Assembly (NCBI RefSeq): GCF_002863305.2
Contig: NZ_CP136962.1
Span: 2,108,001 to 2,172,000, forward strand
From: Neisseria perflava
Lineage (GTDB): Bacteria; Pseudomonadota; Gammaproteobacteria; Burkholderiales; Neisseriaceae
Reading direction: 5' to 3'
DNA length: 64,000 bases
The translations under genes were made by a program, and so were the position numbers. Positions 9,097 through 18,262 of the stretch are shown here, one piece after another. Below the pieces are notes generated by a model that saw nothing but the letters and a program-made list of their open reading frames with translations, was not told the origin of the DNA and ran no database searches. Each line of letters starts with the position of its first letter. The first letter of the stretch is position 1.

Positions 9097-10038
9097 TCAA
9101 TCAAACCAAACAATCTGATTTTCATCCACGCTGATGCGGATTTCCTGTCCGGTTTGCGGTTTGTCCGTATCGTGGTCGGCGTGGGGATACCAAATCAAAT
9201 CGCCGTATTGCGGATGGGCGAGGGTAAGGCGTGTGCCTTCGGCGAGGGGGACGGCTTCGCTGATGCGGACGGACGTGCCGTTCGGGTCGAATCGGATGGC
9301 GTGTTGGGGGATGTAGCGTGTGTCGCCGGTGTTGGCCAAACCGAGTAGCAGGGCGGCTTGGGCGTTGACGGGGCGGCGGATAAGGGTTTCCGGCGTGCCG
9401 TGTTGGAGGATGAGGCCTTCGTGCATGATGGCGATGGTGTCGGCCATGGTGCAGGCTTCCTCGGCGGAGTGGGTCACGAGGATGGCGGGGATGTTTTGAC
9501 TGCGGATGCGTTCGGCGGTCAGGGTGCGCAGGTGGTGGCGCAGGTGGGTGTCGAGGCTGGAGAAGGCTTCGTCCAAGAGCAATAGCGACGGGCGCGTGAT
9601 GAGGGCGCGTGCGAGGGCGAGGCGTTGTTGTTCGCCGCCGGAGAGGCTTTCGGGTTTGCGTTGCGCTTCGTGTTCCAAACCGATGTCGCGCAAGGCCTGC
9701 ATGGATTGTTCTTCGATTTCGGCTTTGGGCAGCCGGCGCATTTTGAGGCCGAAGCCGACGTTGTCGAGGGCGGTTAAATGCGGCAAAAGGGCGTAGTCTT
9801 GAAACATCAGCGAGATATTGCGTTTTTCAGACGGCATGTCGGTGATGTTGTCGCCGTTGAGCCAGACTTCGCCGCTGTCGGGACGCACCAGGCCGACGAT
9901 GGTTTTGAGCAGGGTGGATTTGCCACAGCCGGAGCGGCCGAGTACGGCGAGGATTTCGCCTGCTTCGACGTTTAGGTTGATGTCTTGGGCAACGGTTTTG
10001 CTGCCGAAGCGTTTGTTGATGTTTTTGAGTTGCAACAT
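9097..10038 (-). CDS. ABC transporter ATP-binding protein (Fe3+/thiamine/polyamine type)
   Basis: The 313-residue protein has Walker A GRSGCGKST, the signature LSGGEQQRLALARAL and Walker B LLLLDEAF, followed by a C-terminal TOBE-like extension from about residue 235. That architecture is shared by FbpC-, ThiQ- and PotA-type ATPases that power import with a separate permease and binding protein. Neither partner is encoded nearby, so it must work with components elsewhere and the substrate is unknown. Its start lies 15 bases after the Nudix gene's stop, so the two are probably cotranscribed. Confidence 0.85.
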   Translation of the reverse strand: MLQLKNINKRFGSKTVAQDINLNVEAGEILAVLGRSGCGKSTLLKTIVGLVRPDSGEVWLNGDNITDMPSEKRNISLMFQDYALLPHLTALDNVGFGLKMRRLPKAEIEEQSMQALRDIGLEHEAQRKPESLSGGEQQRLALARALITRPSLLLLDEAFSSLDTHLRHHLRTLTAERIRSQNIPAILVTHSAEEACTMADTIAIMHEGLILQHGTPETLIRRPVNAQAALLLGLANTGDTRYIPQHAIRFDPNGTSVRISEAVPLAEGTRLTLAHPQYGDLIWYPHADHDTDKPQTGQEIRISVDENQIVWFD

Positions 10039-10053
10039 GGTTTCAGACGGCCT

Positions 10054-10944
10054 TTAAAAATGGGGTCGGCAACGGATGCTGTCGAGCCATGCGGACAGCG
10101 GATGTTTGGGGTCGATCAGGCCGTATCGACGGCAGGCTTCGATCGTGACCAGCTGGGCATCGTGCATCATGTGTCCGCCCAGCATGGCATCGAGCAGGGT
10201 GGGGATGTCCATCAGTTCAAAACCGGCGACTTCGCCGTCTTGGTTGGCGGGTTGGAAGCCTTCGGGCAGGACGATGTCGAAGATATACAGGATTTCGTTG
10301 TGGACACCGCGATTAACGGGGCGCAAACTATATATTTGGGCGGTCGGTCGGATATGGGGTGTTAACGAAGCGGGAATGCCGGCTTCTTCTTCGCCTTCGC
10401 GGCAGACGGCTTCAGACGGCCTCTCGCCGCTGCTGATACCGCCGCCGGTCAGGTTGTCGAGTTTGTTTGGATCGACGGCTTTGTGCGGACTGCGGCGGCC
10501 TATCCAAAAGCGCAGACTGTTTTCTGTTTCGACCAATCCGTTCAAGTGAACTGCCTGACTCATCAGGCCGAACGGACGGAAGGCGGCGCGTTCGAGTGCG
10601 CATAAAGGCTTGCCCGACTGGTCGCAGATGTCGAACTTTTCATCGCGCCAACCCTTGAGCCAACCGCATTCGCGCCATTGTTGCGCCAGCGTTTGCAAAC
10701 TGTCGCCCATTTCTGCCCAGCTGTCGGTTTCCAAATTCAGGCCGTCTGAAAGGGTTGACTGCCTGCCTGTCCAATCTTGCCTGAGGCGTTCGCGCCATAA
10801 TGGGTTCAGACGGCCTAAAGGCAGGCCGTTGAGATACAGAATGCACCAATCGTCGGATGCGCCATAGCTGGTTTGCGCCCAATCCCACAATTCGTCGTGG
10901 ACATCGGGTGTGAATACTTGTTCAAAACGGAAAGACTGAGACAT
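10054..10944 (-). CDS. Nudix hydrolase with DUF4743-type N-terminal domain
   Basis: The Nudix box G-x5-E-x7-REUxEExGU is present as GGGISSGERPSEAVCREGEE followed by EAGI, around residues 166-189 of 296. The N-terminal 140 residues resemble the DUF4743 domain found in plant and fungal thiamine-pyrophosphokinase-related Nudix proteins. Such enzymes hydrolyse nucleoside or thiamine diphosphate derivatives; the substrate is not shown here. It sits just upstream of the ABC ATPase, and a thiamine link between the two is possible but unproven. Confidence 0.85.
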   Translation of the reverse strand: MSQSFRFEQVFTPDVHDELWDWAQTSYGASDDWCILYLNGLPLGRLNPLWRERLRQDWTGRQSTLSDGLNLETDSWAEMGDSLQTLAQQWRECGWLKGWRDEKFDICDQSGKPLCALERAAFRPFGLMSQAVHLNGLVETENSLRFWIGRRSPHKAVDPNKLDNLTGGGISSGERPSEAVCREGEEEAGIPASLTPHIRPTAQIYSLRPVNRGVHNEILYIFDIVLPEGFQPANQDGEVAGFELMDIPTLLDAMLGGHMMHDAQLVTIEACRRYGLIDPKHPLSAWLDSIRCRPHF

Positions 10945-11030
10945 GGCGCATCCTCCAAAAGAACTAAAGATACGTCGATTTTAGCCGTTTACGGCGAATT
11001 TGCAAAACAACCATACCCCCTGAAAACCGC

Positions 11031-11036
11031 TATAAT
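11031..11036 (+). promoter_or_regulatory. Candidate -10 box for the carbonic anhydrase gene
   Basis: TATAAT lies 29 bases upstream of the ATG, in the divergent gap after the Nudix gene start. The -35 is not clear. Confidence 0.4.
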
Positions 11037-11064
11037 AGAGTAAACCATCCGAAACGAGCACATC

Positions 11065-11649
11065 ATGAGCGAATTGAGCGAAATTCTCGCCTATAACCAA
11101 CATTTCGTCGAAACGGGCGAATACGAAAAATATTTCACCAACAAATACCCCGGCCGCGAGCTGGCCATCCTTTCCTGTATGGACGCACGCATTATCGAGC
11201 TGCTGCCCAATGCGTTGGGCTTGAAAAACGGTGACGCCAAGCTCATCAAAAACGCCGGTGCGCTGGTGACCCACCCTTGGGGTTCGGTGATGCGCAGTTT
11301 GTTGGTGGCCGTATTTGAACTCAAAGTCAAAGAAATCATGGTCATTGCCCACCACGACTGCGGTATGCGCGGATTGCACGCCGAAGAGTTCCTCCAACGC
11401 GTACACGACAGCAATATCCCCGACGACCGCATCGAAACCCTGCGCAATGCCGGTATCGATTTGGACGGCTGGCTGACCGGTTTTGACAACGTCGAAGACA
11501 GCGTGCGCCATACCGTCGAGCTGATTCGCAAACATCCGCTGATGCCCGACAACATCGCCATCCACGGCCTGGTCATCCATCCGACCACAGGCAAGCTCAA
11601 CCTGATTGTTGACGGCAGCCTGCCTGCTTCAGACGGCCAAAACATCTAA
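11065..11649 (+). CDS. Beta-class carbonic anhydrase
   Basis: The 194-residue enzyme interconverts CO2 and bicarbonate in the cytoplasm. The zinc ligands and their partners are visible: C38-x-D40-x-R42 in SCMDARI, then HHDCG with H97 and C99. Length fits the short beta-carbonic anhydrases. A DUS lies in the last codons, encoding SDGQ, and nadD starts 18 bases after the stop, so carbonic anhydrase, nadD and perhaps rsfS share a transcript. Confidence 0.93.
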   Translation: MSELSEILAYNQHFVETGEYEKYFTNKYPGRELAILSCMDARIIELLPNALGLKNGDAKLIKNAGALVTHPWGSVMRSLLVAVFELKVKEIMVIAHHDCGMRGLHAEEFLQRVHDSNIPDDRIETLRNAGIDLDGWLTGFDNVEDSVRHTVELIRKHPLMPDNIAIHGLVIHPTTGKLNLIVDGSLPASDGQNI

Positions 11650-11667
11650 CGCAGACACCACCACGAA

Positions 11668-12273
11668 ATGAAAAACATCGGATTATTCGGCGGCACGTTT
11701 GACCCCATCCACAACGGCCACCTCCACATCGCCCGCGCCTTCGCCGACGAAATCGGTTTGGATCTCGTCGTCTTCCTGCCGGCAGGCGACCCGTACCACA
11801 AAGACAGCACGCGCACGCCGACACAAGAGCGCCTCAATATGGTCGAACTCGCCATCGCCGACGAGCCGAAATTCGCCGCCAGCGACTGCGACATCGTCCG
11901 CGACGGCGCGACTTATACGTTTGACACCGTCCAAATCTTCCGCCAGCAATTTCCCGGCGCGCAACTGTGGTGGCTGATGGGCAGCGACAGCCTGATGCAG
12001 CTGCACACATGGAAAAAATGGCAAACCCTCGTGCGCCAGACCCATATCGCCATCGCCATGCGCCAAGGCGACAACCTCAACAAAACCCCGCGCGAATTGC
12101 ACGCATGGCTCGGCGAAGCCCTGCAAAACGGCAGCGTCCGCATCCTCAACGCGCCGCTGCACAACACCAGCTCCACTCAAATCCGCGCCGATCTCGCCAA
12201 AACGCACCATTCAGACGGCCTGCCGCAACCCGTCGCCCAATACATCCGCCAACACAAACTCTATGAAAAATAG
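11668..12273 (+). CDS. nadD: Nicotinate-nucleotide adenylyltransferase
   Basis: The 201-residue enzyme adenylates nicotinate mononucleotide in NAD synthesis. GGTFDPIHNGHL (residues 8-19) holds the nucleotidyltransferase HxGH motif, and NTSSTQIRADL near the C-terminus is the family ISSTxIR motif. The nadD-rsfS order is common in proteobacteria. It starts 18 bases after the carbonic anhydrase gene. Confidence 0.96.
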   Translation: MKNIGLFGGTFDPIHNGHLHIARAFADEIGLDLVVFLPAGDPYHKDSTRTPTQERLNMVELAIADEPKFAASDCDIVRDGATYTFDTVQIFRQQFPGAQLWWLMGSDSLMQLHTWKKWQTLVRQTHIAIAMRQGDNLNKTPRELHAWLGEALQNGSVRILNAPLHNTSSTQIRADLAKTHHSDGLPQPVAQYIRQHKLYEK

Positions 12274-12331
12274 CGTTTATTCAGGCAGATAAGCTATAAT
12301 GCCGTCTGAAAACATTTCAACTAGGAAAATA

Positions 12332-12718
12332 ATGAACGAACAAGAATTGCAAGACCTGCAAAAAATGGTCGAAGTGGCCGTAAACGCCCTTGAAGACATC
12401 AAAGCTAAAGACATCTCTGTTTTGGAAACCCAAGACAAAACCTCCCTGTTCGCCCGCATGATTATTGCCAGCGGCGACAGCACACGCCAAGTCAAAGCAC
12501 TGGCGAACAACGTTGCCGTCGATTTGAAAGAAGCCGGTTTCGAAATCCTCAGCACCGAAGGCGACAGCGGCGAATGGACGCTCGTCGATGCAGGCGACCT
12601 CGTTGTCCACGTCATGCTCCCTGCTGTGCGCGACTTCTACGACATCGACACCTTGTGGGGCGGAGAAAAACCGAGTTTCCACGCCGGTATGCAAAAACCT
12701 TGGCACGCCGCTGACTAA
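12332..12718 (+). CDS. rsfS: Ribosomal silencing factor RsfS
   Basis: The 128-residue protein binds ribosomal protein L14 and blocks subunit joining when nutrients are short. The block DAGDLVVHVMLPAVRDFYDI and the following DTLWG are typical of the RsfS/Iojap family. The start at 12332 follows TAGGAAA; an earlier in-frame ATG at 12299 falls inside a DUS and a possible -10 box (TATAAT, 12295-12300) and would add 11 unusual residues. It is placed after nadD as in many bacteria. Confidence 0.93.
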   Translation: MNEQELQDLQKMVEVAVNALEDIKAKDISVLETQDKTSLFARMIIASGDSTRQVKALANNVAVDLKEAGFEILSTEGDSGEWTLVDAGDLVVHVMLPAVRDFYDIDTLWGGEKPSFHAGMQKPWHAAD

Positions 12719-12734
12719 AACGGTTTATCCATAC

Positions 12735-12781
12735 AAAGGCCGTCTGAAACTTGAAAGCAAGCAAGTTTCAGACGGCCTTTT
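12735..12781 (+). terminator. DUS-pair terminator after rsfS
   Basis: AAAGGCCGTCTGAAACTTG pairs perfectly with its complement and ends in TTTT. A TATAAT at 12784-12789 follows at once and could start hrpA. Confidence 0.8.
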
Positions 12782-12826
12782 GCTATAATTCCATTCTTTT
12801 CACAATATTCAATTTATTGCACCATC

Positions 12827-14221
12827 ATGCCGCAACCCGATTTCACCCAAACCCTCTCCAAAGACCGCCATTTTCTGCGATCTGCCTTTAAAAACCCCAA
12901 TAAATACGGCGGCTTGGCCAAGGTTGAGGAAAAATACAAAAAATCGCATGACCTCTATCTGCAACGCCTGTCCAAACTGCCCAAGCCCGAATTCGACAAC
13001 ACACTGCCTGTTCACGAAAAACTCGACGAAATCAAAAAAGCCATTGCCGAAAATCAGGTAACGATTATTTGTGGCGAAACCGGTTCGGGCAAAACCACAC
13101 AGTTGCCCAAGATTTGTTTGGAACTCGGGCGTGGGGCGGCAGGCTTGATCGGGCATACCCAGCCACGCCGTTTGGCCGCGCGTTCCGTAGCAGAGCGGAT
13201 TGCCGAAGAGCTGAAATCGGAAATCGGCAGCGCGGTCGGCTATAAGGTGCGCTTCACCGACCACACCTCGCGCGATGCCTGCGTTAAGCTGATGACCGAC
13301 GGCATCCTGTTGGCGGAAACCCAGACCGACCGTTATCTCACCGCCTACGACACGATTATCATCGACGAAGCGCACGAACGCAGCCTGAACATCGACTTCC
13401 TTTTGGGCTATTTGAAACAACTTCTGCCGCGCCGCCCCGATTTGAAAGTCATCATCACCTCGGCAACGATAGACGCAGAGCGCTTCTCCCAACACTTCAA
13501 CGGCGCGCCCGTTTTAGAAGTGAGCGGGCGTACCTATCCCGTTGAAATCCTCTACCGACCGTTGACCAGCAAAGACGAAGACGACGCGGAAGTGGAGCTG
13601 ACCGACGCAATTGTCGATGCGGCAGACGAATTGGCGCGCTACGGCGAAGGCGATATTTTGGTGTTCCTACCGGGCGAACGCGAAATCCGCGAAGCCGCCG
13701 AAGCCCTGCGCAAATCCACGCTGCGCCGCAACGACGAAATCCTGCCCCTGTTCGCACGCCTGTCGCACGCCGAACAGCATAAAATCTTCCACCCTTCAGG
13801 CGCAAAACGCCGCATCGTGCTGGCAACCAACGTCGCCGAAACCTCGCTCACCGTGCCGGGCATCAAATACGTCATCGACACCGGCCTCGCACGCGTCAAA
13901 CGCTATTCCGCACGGGCGAAAGTGGAGCAGCTTCATGTCGAAAAAATCTCCCAAGCCGCCGCACGCCAACGCTCTGGCCGCTGCGGCCGCGTCTCCGCAG
14001 GCGTATGTATCCGACTGTTTTCAGAAGAAGATTTCAACAGCCGCCCCGAATTTACCGACCCAGAAATCGTCCGCAGTAACCTCGCCGCCGTCATCCTGCG
14101 CATGGCATCGCTGAACTTGGGCGACGTAGCCGCATTTCCATTTTTAGAAATGCCCGATTCGCGGTATATCAATGACGGTTTTCAGGTATTGCTGGAATTG
14201 GGGGCGGTGGAGGCCGTCTGA
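12827..14221 (+). pseudogene. hrpA: ATP-dependent RNA helicase HrpA, 5' part of a split gene
   Basis: This 464-residue piece contains the complete DEAH helicase core: [13 protein letters not shown] (motif I), DEAHERSLN (II), [11 protein letters not shown] (III) and [18 protein letters not shown] (VI). HrpA is normally about 1300 residues. Here the frame stops at a TGA created by a DUS (GAGGCCGTCTGA) just after [10 protein letters not shown], a point where HrpA proteins elsewhere continue into a YxLTxLG segment. That continuation is found 5.4 kb away at 19656-22412. The fragment could still make a helicase-core protein, but the intact enzyme is lost. Confidence 0.9.
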
Positions 14222-14319
14222 AAATAGGGAAATGACTTAGAAATAAATCAAATATTTCCTTTTCTTTAGTTTCTTGAGCTAAAATTATTTTTTTAGTTAT
14301 TTTTTAAGGGGAGTTAAAA

Positions 14320-15000
14320 ATGTCTAGAAGACGATCATTTGATTTTGATCATAAGATGCTTGATGTAATCGATATCAATACCCAAGATGAAAATGAACCA
14401 ACTAGTCTTCATGATTATAAAAATGGGGATTGTGAACTATTAAATGGGAGTTGGAAAGCAGGATGGGCTTTGGACTTACATACAATATCCAGCATCATGT
14501 TGCCAAACGGGCATTTTGAAAATCACTATACCAAATTAGGTTATGCATTAAATCAGTTAAAATACCATAATAATTTTGAGCAGCTATCGTTTTTGATTGA
14601 ACAAATGACTTTATTTTTGAAAACTCGATTAGTGCTGCCCTATTTACATGTGATTTTGCCTATTCCCGCTTCTAAACAAAGAGAAAGACAGCCTGTTTAT
14701 GAAATTGCACAAGGCGTAGCAGAACAGATTCATAAGCCTATAGATTTTAATTTTATTAAAAAAATAAAAAATACGACCGAACTAAAAAGCATACAAAAAC
14801 CATATGAAAGATGTGAAGCTCTATCGGGTGCTTTTGAAATTACCGACAGTAATTTGTATAGAAACAAGAAAGTGTTGCTTATTGATGACTTATTCAGATC
14901 AGGGTCAACACTCAATGAAATAGCGTCCGTGTTGTATCGAGACGCAGGTGTACAAAATGTTTATGTTGTTACTTTGACTAAAACACGAGTGAATAAATAA
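14320..15000 (+). CDS. ComF-like phosphoribosyltransferase (hrpA cassette A)
   Basis: The 226-residue protein carries the PRPP-binding loop IDDLFRSGST at residues 188-197, the hallmark of type I phosphoribosyltransferases. The preceding PIPASKQRERQPVYEIA, an ELKSIQKPYER segment and an SGAFEI segment resemble ComF proteins. The N-terminal zinc finger of ComF is missing, replaced by about 75 unrecognised residues. GGGGAG precedes the ATG. The gene is strongly AT-rich compared with hrpA. Its TAA overlaps the ATG of the next gene by one base, so the two are translationally coupled. The base it acts on is unknown. Confidence 0.8.
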   Translation: MSRRRSFDFDHKMLDVIDINTQDENEPTSLHDYKNGDCELLNGSWKAGWALDLHTISSIMLPNGHFENHYTKLGYALNQLKYHNNFEQLSFLIEQMTLFLKTRLVLPYLHVILPIPASKQRERQPVYEIAQGVAEQIHKPIDFNFIKKIKNTTELKSIQKPYERCEALSGAFEITDSNLYRNKKVLLIDDLFRSGSTLNEIASVLYRDAGVQNVYVVTLTKTRVNK

Positions 15001-15788
15001 TGAATGAAAAAGTTTTTATTTCAGGTTCTATTGCGATTAAGAGCTTACCTCAAGAAGTCTGTAAGAGATTAGAAAAAATCATGGAGAAAAATATGCAGGT
15101 ATTGGTTGGAGATGCTTCTGGTATTGATTGTTTAATACAGAATTTCTTTAAAGATAAAGATTACGATAACATTACTGTCTATTCTATTTACCCAGAACCA
15201 AGAAATATTTCTTCTCGTAAATTTAGAATAGAAACAATTAATGTTTCTGATGATGTGAAAAAAGAACGCGAACGGCAACAATTTAAAGATAAACAAATGT
15301 CAGAAGATAGCGATTACAGCTTGATCATATGGGACGGTAAAAGCAAAGGCAGTTTTACCAATATTATTCGTGCATTAAAATTGAATAAAAAAATAGTTGT
15401 TTATTTAAGTAAGGAACAACGATTCTTACCGAAAGATAAGTGCATTATTCCTGAAATAGAATTTATTTACCGAGAAAATGTTGGCTATACTACTTCTGAA
15501 ATTCTTGAATATTTTCAAAAAGAAGGAATAAAAGATTTTACTAGCGTAAAGGATTTACACCAGTTTCTAATAAAAAACAATATCATCGTCAAAAACGAAA
15601 AGAAATATGAACCTCACTCCAGCTTAGAGAAGGCTGAGGTTGACAAATATTTTATTAAAACACAATACAAGGGAAAGGACACGGGACTAAATTATACAAA
15701 TGATTTGATTGACTTGATAGATAAAATAATTAAAACGCCAGATACAGATAAATATCCGCCCAAGCAAGAAGATTTGTTTGATAATTAA
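15000..15788 (+). CDS. SLOG/DprA-like nucleotide-binding protein (hrpA cassette A)
   Basis: The first about 140 of 262 residues look like a Rossmann-type SLOG domain: FISGSIAIK at the start, VGDASGIDCLIQ at 36-47 and a DYSLIIWDGKSKGSF loop near 105-119, which recall DprA/LOG/YspA-like proteins that bind nucleotides or nucleotide-derived signals. The C-terminal 110 residues are charged and helical and match nothing I recognise. It overlaps the phosphoribosyltransferase gene by one base. A joint function on a base or nucleotide is likely; SLOG proteins are frequent in conflict systems. No catalytic claim can be made from sequence alone. Confidence 0.65.
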   Translation: MNEKVFISGSIAIKSLPQEVCKRLEKIMEKNMQVLVGDASGIDCLIQNFFKDKDYDNITVYSIYPEPRNISSRKFRIETINVSDDVKKERERQQFKDKQMSEDSDYSLIIWDGKSKGSFTNIIRALKLNKKIVVYLSKEQRFLPKDKCIIPEIEFIYRENVGYTTSEILEYFQKEGIKDFTSVKDLHQFLIKNNIIVKNEKKYEPHSSLEKAEVDKYFIKTQYKGKDTGLNYTNDLIDLIDKIIKTPDTDKYPPKQEDLFDN

Positions 15789-16013
15789 ATGTTGTTTGAA
15801 AAATAGTAATGGATATGATGTAGCATGGAGAAATTCCTAAGCTAACTTTATGCTTCTAAATTCTAAATTATCAATCCATCTCATAAAATACGGTGTACAT
15901 GGAGTACATCCCACAAACACCATGCGAAATATAAAATGCTCTCCATCAAAAATACCAATATGCCGTTTAAAAACGAGCTTTTGCGAAGCAAAAAACTTTC
16001 AATACTAACGCCA
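15789..16013. other. AT-rich end of cassette A
   Basis: No gene is seen. A palindrome TGTAC-ATGGA-GTACA lies at 15894-15908. The stretch ends where hrpA-like sequence begins. Confidence 0.4.
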
Positions 16014-16098
16014 ATCCAACCCCGCTATCGCCTGACCCGCCTCGGCGAACAAATGGCGCACCTGCCTATCGACCCGAAAATTGCGCGCATTTTGTTGG
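16014..16098 (+). pseudogene. hrpA scar: copy of the right-hand junction segment
   Basis: These bases encode IQPRYRLTRLGEQMAHLPID followed by PKIARILL. They match the first codons of the hrpA 3' part (from about 19670) with scattered mismatches and one extra codon. The match stops abruptly at 16098, where it fuses to the next scar. Confidence 0.85.
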
Positions 16099-16103
16099 TA
16101 TTA

Positions 16104-16194
16104 TTCCATTTTTAGAAATGCCCGATTCGCGGTATATCAATGACGGTTTTCAGGTATTGCTGGAGTTGGGCGCGGTAGAGGCCGTCTGAAAATA
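16104..16194 (+). pseudogene. hrpA scar: copy of the left-hand junction segment
   Basis: This 91-base stretch matches 14136-14226 with 3 mismatches and no gap. It runs from the codons for FLEMPDSRY through the DUS-borne stop and ends at the same AAAATA. It is the left junction of hrpA again, placed directly before cassette B. A DUS follows at about 16219-16233. Confidence 0.9.
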
Positions 16195-16327
16195 AAATCT
16201 TTCTTAATCAAAAGGCAGGCCATGTTTCATTTTCAGACGGCCTAAATCATTGAGAAACTAAAAACTATTAAAAAGGAAATATTGGGTTTTAAAACTCAAT
16301 TGGTAAATTTTTTATTGTGAAATATTA

Positions 16328-17905
16328 ATGATGAAAAAATCTTTCTTCACGCTTGTTTTATATTCGTCTTTACTTACCGCTAGCGAAATTGCCTATCGCT
16401 TTGTATTCGGAATTGAAACCTTACCGGCTGCGAAAATGGCGGAAACGTTTGCGCTGATATTTGTGATTGCTGCGTTGTATCTGTTTGCGCGTTATAAGGC
16501 GACGCGTTTGTTGATTGCGGTGTTTTTTGCGTTCAGCATTATTGCCAATAATGTGCATTATGCGGTTTATCAAAGTTGGATGACGGGCATCAATTATTGG
16601 CTGATGCTGAAAGAGGTTACTGAAGTCGGAAGCGCGGGCGCGTCGATGTTGGATAAGTTGTGGCTGCCTGCGTTGTGGGGCGTGGCGGAAGTCGTGCTGT
16701 TTTGCAGCCTTGCCAAGTTCCGCCGTAAGACGCATTTTGCCGCCGATATATTGTTCGCTGCGGCGATGTTGCTAATTTTTGGACGTTCATTCAGTACGAC
16801 GCAGGAACACGGTATTTCGCCCAAGCCGACATACAGCCGCATCAAAGCCAATTATTTTAGCTTCGGCTATTTTGTCGGGCGCGTATTGCCGTATCAGTTG
16901 TTTGATTTAAGCAAGATTCCTGTGTTCAAACAGCCAGCGCCAAGCAAAATCGGGCAGGGCAGTGTTCAAAATATCGTCCTGATTATGGGCGAAAGCGAAA
17001 GCGCGGCGCATTTGAAATTGTTTGGCTACGGGCGTGAAACTTCACCGTTTTTAACCCAGCTGTCGCAAGCCGACTTTAAGCCGATTGTGAAACAAAGCTA
17101 TTCCGCCGCTTTGATGACGGCTGTGTCCCTGCCCAGCTTTTTCAATGCCATACCGCATGCCAACGGCTATGAGCAAATCAGCAGCGGCGATACCAATATG
17201 TTCCGCCTTGCCAAAGAGCAGGGCTATGAAACGTATTTTTACAGCGCGCAGGCTGAAAACGAGATGGCGATTTTGAACTTAATCGGTAAGAAATGGATAG
17301 ACCATCTGATTCAGCCGACGCAGCTTGGCTACGGCAACGGCGACAATATGCCTGATGAGAAACTGCTGCCGCTGTTTGACAAAATCAATTTGCAGCAGGG
17401 CAAGCATTTTATTGTGTTGCACCAACGCGGTTCGCACGTCCCATACGGCGCATTGTTGCAGCCTCAAGATAAAGTATTCGGCGACGCCAATATTGTGGAT
17501 AAGTACGACAACACCATCCACAAAACCGACCAAATGATTCAAACCGTATTCGAGCAACTGCAAAAGCAGCCTGACGGCAACTGGCTGTTTGCCTATACCT
17601 CCGATCATGGCCAGTATGTGCGCCAGGATACCTACAATCAAGGCACGGTGCAGCCCGACAGCTATCTCGTGCCGCTGGTGTTGTACAGCCCGGATAAGGC
17701 CGTGCAACAGGCTGCCAACCAGGCTTTTGCACCTTGCGAGATTGCCTTCCATCAGCAGCTTTCAACATTCCTGATTCACACGCTGGGCTACGATATGAAG
17801 GTTTCAGGTTGTAGCGAAGGCTCGGTAACGGGCAATCTGATTACGGGCGATGCAGGCAGCTTGAACATTCGCGACGGTAAGGCGGAATATGTTTATCCGC
17901 AATAA
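16328..17905 (+). CDS. Phosphoethanolamine transferase, sulfatase-like (hrpA cassette B)
   Basis: This 525-residue enzyme of the EptA/Lpt family moves phosphoethanolamine from phosphatidylethanolamine to lipid A or the LOS core at the periplasmic face of the inner membrane. About five membrane segments fill the first 155 residues. The soluble domain shows MGESESAAHLKLFGYGRETS (metal ligand E222), the likely nucleophile T264 in ALMTAVSLPSFF, HQRGSH and TSDHGQ. Length and motifs look intact. Neisserial relatives include Lpt3 and Lpt6 (inner-core heptose); which one this equals cannot be decided here. GC content is closer to the core genes than that of the rest of the cassette. Confidence 0.88.
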   Translation: MMKKSFFTLVLYSSLLTASEIAYRFVFGIETLPAAKMAETFALIFVIAALYLFARYKATRLLIAVFFAFSIIANNVHYAVYQSWMTGINYWLMLKEVTEVGSAGASMLDKLWLPALWGVAEVVLFCSLAKFRRKTHFAADILFAAAMLLIFGRSFSTTQEHGISPKPTYSRIKANYFSFGYFVGRVLPYQLFDLSKIPVFKQPAPSKIGQGSVQNIVLIMGESESAAHLKLFGYGRETSPFLTQLSQADFKPIVKQSYSAALMTAVSLPSFFNAIPHANGYEQISSGDTNMFRLAKEQGYETYFYSAQAENEMAILNLIGKKWIDHLIQPTQLGYGNGDNMPDEKLLPLFDKINLQQGKHFIVLHQRGSHVPYGALLQPQDKVFGDANIVDKYDNTIHKTDQMIQTVFEQLQKQPDGNWLFAYTSDHGQYVRQDTYNQGTVQPDSYLVPLVLYSPDKAVQQAANQAFAPCEIAFHQQLSTFLIHTLGYDMKVSGCSEGSVTGNLITGDAGSLNIRDGKAEYVYPQ

Positions 17906-18262
17906 GCGTCGTGAAGGTTAATAAAGACAAATTATATTATTTATCTTGCGATAAGTTTAAATTTTAGCTAAAATGAAAGAGATGTATATTAATAAGTCTC
18001 ACAATATATTTTAAGCAAAATATTTGCTTGGGGCTATTGCCCTAATAGAAAGGCATGTATCTGCCGCTTCGCTTGATTATTGTCTTTTTACAATTAGAAA
18101 TAGGGAAATATTCAAACTTTTATTGGTTCTATTTGGTGAGAAATCATTGTTGGAGATAGCGCTTAATCCACTATTGATGAATAGGGCTGTAAATACATTA
18201 GGTTTGGGCAATTGAAAATTGTTAGGTATTTCCCGCGCTGGAGAAGGACGCTTTTCCAGAGC
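17906..18262. other. Non-coding stretch of cassette B upstream of the reverse transcriptase
   Basis: No convincing gene is seen. A perfect 7-bp inverted repeat lies at 18013-18029, and an 8-bp pair GGGAAATA (18103-18110) / TATTTCCC (18227-18234) brackets about 130 bases. A retron RNA (msr-msd) would be expected upstream of the reverse transcriptase, and this pair is a possible but unproven a1/a2 candidate. A 63-codon frame at 18024-18215 has only a TTG start and no known match. Confidence 0.3.

Noticed and set aside
18024..18215. A 63-codon frame upstream of the RT as a possible retron effector
   Set aside because: TTG start only, no ribosome site, no recognisable motif, and it overlaps the inverted repeats of the non-coding region.
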